From contig CAMEIZ010000058.1 in assembly GCA_945919165.1 (NCBI GenBank), positions 1-10,410 of the forward strand: a stretch of DNA of 10,410 nt, in the 5' to 3' direction. The stretch's first letter is position 1; each line of letters begins with the position of its first letter. The stretch is from an uncultured Traorella sp. (lineage in GTDB: Bacteria; Bacillota_I; Bacilli_A; Erysipelotrichales; Erysipelotrichaceae). Position numbers and translations under genes: made by a program. Below the pieces are notes generated by a model. It searched no databases. It saw only the letters and a list, made by a program, of their open reading frames with translations, and was not told the origin of the DNA. Positions 6,382-10,410 of this stretch are shown here, one piece after another.

Positions 6382-7914
6382 ATGTATAATCAAATTCAAT
6401 TAGCAATTATTAAAGTATTGATACGTTCACCTTTATCTTATATGACAGCTCAAAACATAGCTGATAATTTACATGTTTCAAGAAGAACTGTTTTTAATAA
6501 TTTGAAAGGGGTACAACAAATTTGCTTTGAGAACGAAGCAAATCTAATCTCAATCAAATCAAAAGGTTATAGAATTGAAAATCCATCAAAACTCATCATC
6601 TTTTTAAAAAATCAAAATCATGAATACATAAATGCAAATCATCAAGAATACAAGCTCTATATTTTATATTTGCTGATTTCTGATGAAACACCTCTTCATA
6701 TTTCTGAATTAGAGAGCATTATGTATTTATCACGACCTACAATTTATAAATTACTCGACGAATGCTCAAAATGGTTTGAAGATTATAAGATTGAATTGGT
6801 TTTATCACGTAAAGGAATCTATTTACAAACCGGAGAAAAACGATTGCGTGCGGCAATAAAAGGCTGGATTAATGAAACAAAACATTATTATGTCTCAAAA
6901 GATAAAGATCAAACAGATTATTTCAAATTGAAATCTTGTTTAAAAGAATTCATCATCTGTGATTTTCAAACTGTGGTTCAGGCAATTGATTGGATTTGTG
7001 AACTCAATAAAATTCATTTATCACGTTTCGAACTAACAAATATGGCAGTCCTGCTTGAAGTCATTATCTATCGCATTGAACAAAACCATTATGCAGTAAT
7101 CAGTGATCGTTTGTTCCATATAGTGAGTAATTTTTATACGGAAACTAAAATATCATGTATGTTGGATTATCTAAAGGAACGGATATGCGAAAAACTAACA
7201 GCTAGAGAAGTTGTTTATTTTATGGCATCGGTTTTAATAAATGCTGATTTAGAAGATCGAAATTTATTAAGCGAAAAAATTCAAAATATAGAGTTGAATC
7301 AAACAATGATTAATGAATGTGAAAGTTATCTAAAACAACATTTAAATATCCAAGACGCTGACTTTGAAGCATTAATTGAAGATATTCAATATATTGTGAA
7401 AAATGAAGTATTACTTCAAATTAAAGGTGAAACAGGTAAAGGTAATAAACATTATAATTCAATTTTAAAAAATTATCATTCTGCAGTAATTATAGCAAAA
7501 GAACTTTATCTCATAATTTCAAAATACTATAGTACCGAATCCTATGAGAAAATGATTTGTAAAATCGTATTCTCAATCTTAAGTGCTACTCAAAAAAATA
7601 AGCAAAATCTAAAGGTAGCATTTTACCATGACTGTGATTTTTTTGAATTTAAATATGTCTTATTATGTTTACAAAGCTTCCCGTTTATTAGCTTAGTGTA
7701 CATTACAGATAGTCAGACGAAATTAGAAGACTATCTACAGAAAAATCATTCAGATTTAATTATAAGTACAGTTGAATATCAAAGTAACGATTTGCCAGTA
7801 TTAGTCATTTCAAAAGTTTTCGGCGGAGTTGAAACGGCTGAAAACATAAAAGAGATTAATAAAATATATCAGGCAGTAAATTTTAAAAATATTATTAAAA
7901 ATATTGAGATTTAG
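6382..7914 (+). CDS. PRD-type (BglG/MtlR-like) transcriptional regulator, histidine-poor
   Basis: The 510-residue protein begins with an HTH_11-like helix-turn-helix (about 20-42, TAQNIADNLHVSRRTVFNNL) and a second HTH (about 105-130, LHISELESIMYLSRPTIYKL), the layout of MtlR/LicR/ManR activators. Two PRD-like helical regions (about 185-290 and 305-402) follow, then a C-terminal stretch (410-500) resembling a degenerate EIIB-gat domain (DLIISTV, LPVLVISKVF). I see no EIIA-mtl domain. At the PRD places where phosphorylatable histidines are expected, the sequence instead has MAVLLEVIIYRI, EVVYFMASVL, FEALIEDIQYIV and EKMICKIVFSIL, with no histidine. It is therefore probably not controlled by classic PRD phosphorylation. 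Ribosome site AGGA at 6371-6374. Probable local regulator of the PTS operon. Confidence 0.8.
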   Translation: MYNQIQLAIIKVLIRSPLSYMTAQNIADNLHVSRRTVFNNLKGVQQICFENEANLISIKSKGYRIENPSKLIIFLKNQNHEYINANHQEYKLYILYLLISDETPLHISELESIMYLSRPTIYKLLDECSKWFEDYKIELVLSRKGIYLQTGEKRLRAAIKGWINETKHYYVSKDKDQTDYFKLKSCLKEFIICDFQTVVQAIDWICELNKIHLSRFELTNMAVLLEVIIYRIEQNHYAVISDRLFHIVSNFYTETKISCMLDYLKERICEKLTAREVVYFMASVLINADLEDRNLLSEKIQNIELNQTMINECESYLKQHLNIQDADFEALIEDIQYIVKNEVLLQIKGETGKGNKHYNSILKNYHSAVIIAKELYLIISKYYSTESYEKMICKIVFSILSATQKNKQNLKVAFYHDCDFFEFKYVLLCLQSFPFISLVYITDSQTKLEDYLQKNHSDLIISTVEYQSNDLPVLVISKVFGGVETAENIKEINKIYQAVNFKNIIKNIEI

Positions 7915-7955
7915 AAAGAAATCATACAACATTAATTATTAATTTAATAAAACAT

Positions 7956-7982
7956 GGTAGTGTAGAATATTTTGTGTAAATA
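7956..7982 (+). repeat. IS256-type left terminal inverted repeat
   Basis: GGTAGTGTAGAAT at the outer end and TTTTGTGTAAATA at the inner end pair with the inverted repeat at 234-260 (21 of 27 positions, reverse complement). It lies 82 bases upstream of the transposase ATG at 8065, as expected for the left end of an IS256-family element. Confidence 0.75.
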
Positions 7983-8064
7983 GATTTTTCGAAAAAGTAG
8001 AAAAAAGGGTATATCCTTAGTAAAATTAGTTCGACCAAAAACAATTTACGAAAGGAACATACCC

Positions 8065-8457
8065 ATGAACTATTTTACTACATCTTTAATGAAAAGCCTA
8101 TTCACAAATGAAAATAATCTTCCTGCATTCGAACAAGCTGTAACTGAATTGTTTCGATCTGAGTTAGAAAAAGCTCTAAATGAAATCTTAGCTTATGAAT
8201 TGACTGCTTTCCTTGATTATGAACCTTATGAACGAAGCGATAAGGAAAACTCAAGAAATGGATCCTATCAAAGAAAATTCGACACTAAGTATGGTAAACT
8301 TACTCTGAATATTCCAAGAGACCGTATGGGAGAATTCTTTACTTCACTTCTTCCAAACCGGCGTAGAGATCTGTTTACAGAAACAACGATATTGGATCTT
8401 TTTGAAAAAGGAATGAGTCATTCGGAAATCAGTTCAGTTATCCAAAAACTATGTGGA
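8065..8457 (+). pseudogene. IS256-family transposase, N-terminal fragment
   Basis: The first 131 residues follow the N-terminus of IS256-family transposases: MNYFTTSLMK, ELTAFLDYEPYER, NSRNGSYQRKFDTKYG, LNIPRDRMGEF, then TILDLFEKGMSHSEISSVIQ. The similarity ends at about residue 131 of a family length near 400. From about 8458 the reading frame runs antisense through a different gene, ending by chance at 8598. All DDE catalytic residues are absent, so it is dead. The start is well supported: GAAAGGAA precedes the ATG and the inverted repeat is correctly placed. The element has lost its right two-thirds at the same point where the neighbouring ATPase gene is cut. Confidence 0.9.
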
Positions 8458-9091
8458 ACTCTGCTCAATATATGTTTCTATAGCCTGTGGCATTCCACCG
8501 ATAAGCATATACAATCTGAAAATACGCATAAGATTTCTATGCATTACATTTTCTGCAGGCTTTTTCTTTTGAATAAGCATCCTTATAGTATCAGCTGATA
8601 TTTTATCACCAATTGCCCATAAGAATTCTTCAAAATCCATATGATACATACATATCTTATGTTCTTCACTTGGAATCAATATATTTTTGTATTCTTCTTT
8701 ATAGATAATAAAGAACCCGTTTCTATATATTTGTATCTTCCATCTGCTACCAGATATTTAATTGCTTGTCTTGCTTTTGGAAGTAATTGCACTTCATCGA
8801 AAATGATTACAGACTCTTTCTCATATAATCTTGTTCCAGTCAATTGTTGTAGCTGTAAAAAGAAAAAGTCTAGGTCATATGTATCATCAAACAGCTCTGC
8901 TATTGCTTTGCTGGTATGAGCAAAATCAATCAGTATATAGGATTTAAACTCCTTTTTTGCAAATTCTTCAGCTATCGTTGACTTGCCAACTCGTCTTGCA
9001 CCTTTTATGAGGAGGCATATTTATCACTGTGATTCTTTTTCCATTCAAGTATTTCATCATATATTTTTTGCTTAAATATTGGCTTATCCAT
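8458..9091 (-). pseudogene. AAA ATPase (DUF4143-type), frameshifted and truncated
   Basis: Minus-strand translation from the ATG at 9089-9091 (after AAAGGCGG) gives MDKPIFKQKIYDEILEW and, after one frameshift, the Walker A motif GARRVGKST. Then come FKSYILIDFAHTS, the Walker B motif VIIFDEVQ, the sensor-like IETGSLLS, FEEFLWAIGD and RLYMLIGGMPQAIETYIE. This is the order of the PF13173/PF13635 (DUF4143) ATPases. The frame breaks near 9009-9016 (GAGGAGGC on the + strand), where one extra base would restore GCC CTC CTC ATA AAA. The protein stops matching at about 8458, so the C-terminal half is missing. It is a non-functional relic. Such ATPases are common accessory genes of uncertain role. Confidence 0.85.
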
Positions 9092-9155
9092 ATATACTAC
9101 CGCCTTTCTAACAAAAGGATAACACAAATCCCTATAGTACTTTTATTAACGTTCT

Positions 9156-9396
9156 TCACAAAATATTAATAAAATCCCAGTTTATTATTATGAGTTTTTC
9201 ATTTGCTTTCGCTAATGCACGATAATATGTCTAACGTAATAGTCACATTCTCTTTGATTAACCAGATAGTCCTTCATTTTGTAATGAGTATTTATTATTT
9301 CAGAAAGTGAAATATTTAATTCTCGCTTGTCTTCCTATAGAAAGAAAGGGTATTATCTACATACTGTTTACTTTGATTAAGACAAAAAGGATTCAT
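9156..9396 (-). pseudogene. Possible decayed short minus-strand ORF
   Basis: Three minus-strand frame segments can be joined into one protein-like sequence: an opening MNPFCLNQSKQYVDNTLSFY (ATG at 9394-9396), then LNISLSEIINTHYKMKDYLV and ECDYYVRHI, then RALAKANEKLIIINWDFINI ending at TGA 9156-9158. Joining them needs two small indels, near 9321 and 9223. It precedes the ATPase relic in the same direction and could have been its operon partner. I do not recognise the family and no ribosome site is evident. Nothing else is seen between 9092 and 9460. Confidence 0.3.
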
Positions 9397-9462
9397 TTAC
9401 GAAATAATATAAATTAAATGATTAAAAATAGGACAGATTGATAGGCAGCAAGGGGATAATAA

Positions 9463-9506
9463 TATCGATAGATTGACAAACATCGATATAATTGATATAA
9501 TCTATC
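9463..9506 (+). promoter_or_regulatory. Consensus arsR promoter inside an operator
   Basis: A perfect -35 TTGACA (9473-9478), a 17-base spacer and a perfect extended -10 TGATATAAT (hexamer 9496-9501) form an ideal sigma-A promoter. It is framed by the 8-base inverted repeat GATAGATT (9467-9474) and AATCTATC (9499-9506). The spacer and -10 hold the tandem repeats GATATAATT and GATATAATC (9485-9502), and the palindrome TATCGATA (9463-9470) overlaps the left arm. The layout fits ArsR-family autorepression by blocking RNA polymerase. Confidence 0.8.
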
Positions 9507-9532
9507 CGTCTTGTATGAAGGAGTGTGATAGA

Positions 9533-9841
9533 GTGGGATATAGAGAAGATGTTAAAATGATTAAAGCTTTAGCAGATGAGAATCGTTTAGCTGTACTGGA
9601 AAGTCTGCAAAACGGAGAAAAATGTGCTTGTGTTCTTTTGGAAGAACTCAATATTACTCAACCTACACTTTCACATCATATGAAGATCCTATGCGATAGT
9701 GGACTTGTTGAATATCGAAAAGACGGTAAATGGATGCATTATTCCATTTCAAAAGAAGGAAGCGAAAAAATGGATGAAATGCTATGTAAATACATTTCTG
9801 TTCCAACTGTTGAAAGTTCTATATGTAAATCCTGTGAATAA
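9533..9841 (+). CDS. ArsR/SmtB-family metalloregulatory repressor
   Basis: The 102-residue winged-helix protein is a dimeric repressor that leaves DNA on binding metal or metalloid. It has ALADENRLAVLESL at the N-terminus, the metal-site helix KCACVLLEEL with Cys31 and Cys33 (like the CVC As(III) site of ArsR), the recognition helix ITQPTLSHHMKIL (41-53), and a wing DGKWMHYSIS. Two further cysteines at the C-terminus (ICKSCE, Cys98 and Cys101) could add a ligand pair. GTG 9533 is chosen as start because AAGGAG (9518-9523) lies nine bases upstream. An in-frame TTG at 9473 is the -35 box itself and an ATG at 9515 overlaps the ribosome site. It probably controls itself and the downstream permease. 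I do not give a symbol since the inducer is unknown. Confidence 0.9.
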   Translation: MGYREDVKMIKALADENRLAVLESLQNGEKCACVLLEELNITQPTLSHHMKILCDSGLVEYRKDGKWMHYSISKEGSEKMDEMLCKYISVPTVESSICKSCE

Positions 9842-9848
9842 AATAGAT

Positions 9849-9880
9849 TAGGCAATCTTTTTGTGGACAAGGATTGCCTA
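9849..9880 (+). other. Hairpin between arsR and permease
   Basis: TAGGCAATC (9849-9857) and GATTGCCTA (9872-9880) form a perfect 9-bp stem with a 14-base loop directly after the arsR stop. No U-run follows (the next bases are TATAAAAA), so it is a weak candidate for an intrinsic terminator and may instead be an mRNA-stabilising or attenuating structure. Confidence 0.5.
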
Positions 9881-9897
9881 TATAAAAACATCAAACA

Positions 9898-9919
9898 TTG
9901 ATACATATAAATATGTCAA
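9898..9919 (+). promoter_or_regulatory. Second operator-like inverted repeat upstream of the permease
   Basis: ACATAT AA ATATGT (9903-9916) is a perfect palindrome with a two-base centre, with outer TTGA (9898-9901) and CAA (9917-9919) extending it if a two-base bulge is allowed. AAACATTGATA at its left edge resembles AAACATCGATA in the arsR promoter (9478-9488), suggesting the same repressor may bind here. No clear -35/-10 pair was found. Confidence 0.35.
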
Positions 9920-9938
9920 ACTAAAAAGGGGTGAATTT

Positions 9939-10410
9939 ATGCAGATATTGAAAAATGTTTGGTTTTTTTTTCAAAACCAGGTCCTTGGTATGAAATGGCT
10001 CAGTGATACTATTGGTTTTTTGTTAAATGCTGTGGGTATAGAAACAAGCAGTAAAATAGGAGGTAGTATTCAGTTTTTTATTTACGATATGATAAAAATC
10101 ATGGTACTGCTTGGGGTACTGATATTTATTATTTCGTATATCCAAAGCTATTTTCCTCCGGAAAGAACAAAAAGAATATTAGGACGATTTCGTGGAATGT
10201 GGGCTAATATTATAGCAGCCTTGCTTGGAACTGTTACGCCTTTTTGTTCTTGTTCTTCGATTCCGTTATTTATTGGATTCACTAGTGCAGGGTTGCCGCT
10301 TGGTGTTACTTTTTCATTTTTGATATCCTCACCAATGGTTGATCTTGGTTCTCTTGTACTTTTAATGAGTATTTTTGGATGGAAGGTTGCCGTTGTATAT
10401 GTTGTATTGG
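9939..10410 (+). CDS. PF03773 permease (ArsP/DUF318-like), N-terminal part
   Basis: An open frame of 157 codons runs off the window end. The membrane protein has hydrophobic segments at about 52-70, 88-100 and 107-155. It carries the family signature TPFCSCSSIPLFIGFTSAGL (100-119), with the Cys103-Ser-Cys105 pair, then FSFLISSPMVDLGS. PF03773 permeases include ArsP exporters of organoarsenicals and other poorly characterised members often found next to ArsR regulators and thioredoxin-like proteins. The ribosome site AAAAAGGGGTGA (9923-9934) is strong and the ATG follows five bases later. The gene is 97 bases after arsR and probably co-regulated. Substrate cannot be assigned. A run of nine T at 9963-9971 lies early in the gene. 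Confidence 0.88.
   Translation, partial: MQILKNVWFFFQNQVLGMKWLSDTIGFLLNAVGIETSSKIGGSIQFFIYDMIKIMVLLGVLIFIISYIQSYFPPERTKRILGRFRGMWANIIAALLGTVTPFCSCSSIPLFIGFTSAGLPLGVTFSFLISSPMVDLGSLVLLMSIFGWKVAVVYVVL

Noticed and set aside
6360..6389. Nine-codon upstream ORF (MKRIGLFYV) overlapping the regulator start
   Set aside because: Its upstream AAAGGA is only one base from the ATG, too close for normal initiation, so translation is unlikely.
7932..7942. TTAATTATTAA palindrome after the regulator gene as terminator
   Set aside because: It is all A and T with no GC stem and no U-run; not a credible terminator.
8458..8919. Plus-strand ORFs across 8458-8598 and 8641-8919
   Set aside because: They are antisense to the ATPase relic, whose minus-strand frame shows clear Walker motifs.
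9473..9532. ArsR start at TTG 9473 or ATG 9515
   Set aside because: TTG 9473 is the -35 box of a consensus promoter, and ATG 9515 lies upstream of the AAGGAG that serves GTG 9533.
1..10410. CRISPR array, tRNA or rRNA genes
   Set aside because: No regularly spaced repeats, no cloverleaf-like segment and no rRNA-like sequence was found on reading through the window.

Overview
The window is AT-rich DNA with Bacillota-style signals: purine-rich Shine-Dalgarno sequences, TTGACA/TATAAT promoters and a perfect catabolite-responsive element (CRE). Gene content (alpha-glucoside-type PTS, PRD regulator, IS256-type transposase remnants, ArsR plus PF03773 permease) suggests a fermentative, probably gut-associated low-GC Firmicute. 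Erysipelotrichia or a Clostridia relative is my guess; no marker gene confirms it.

Layout. (1) 1-260: the 3' end of a dead IS256-family element, with a transposase C-terminus carrying an in-frame stop and its right terminal inverted repeat. 261-396 holds nothing I recognise. (2) 397-7914: a carbohydrate gene cluster, all on the + strand. A CRE overlaps the -35 of a promoter driving PTS EIICB (464-2077), a ribulose-phosphate-3-epimerase-family protein (2079-2774), an unknown multi-pass membrane protein (2846-3337), a second epimerase paralogue (3357-4079), PTS EIIA of the glucose family (4088-4570) and an iron-containing alcohol dehydrogenase (4579-5727). After a 103-base gap with an inverted repeat come a UPF0303/HbpS-like protein (5831-6289) and a PRD-type regulator with its own promoter (6382-7914). 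(3) 7956-8457: the left inverted repeat and first third of an IS256 transposase, cut at a sharp junction with the remains of an opposite-strand AAA ATPase gene (8458-9091, frameshifted and lacking its C-terminal region). 9092-9460 holds only a possible decayed minus-strand ORF. (4) 9463-10410: a metalloregulatory unit, with arsR behind a consensus promoter embedded in inverted repeats, then the start of a PF03773 (ArsP-like) permease that runs off the window.

How the genes may work together. The EIICB plus EIIA pair should import and phosphorylate a sugar or polyol. The dehydrogenase and the two epimerase-fold proteins would convert the phosphorylated product towards central metabolism, and the terminal PRD protein would respond to PTS state or substrate. 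There is no glycosidase, kinase or aldolase in the cluster. That argues against a simple alpha-glucoside operon and for an unassigned substrate, such as a hexitol/pentitol phosphate or a rare ketose phosphate. The paralogous epimerases differ at a catalytic acidic residue, which suggests division of labour. The cluster is bracketed by same-orientation IS256 ends, which points to past mobility or rearrangement.
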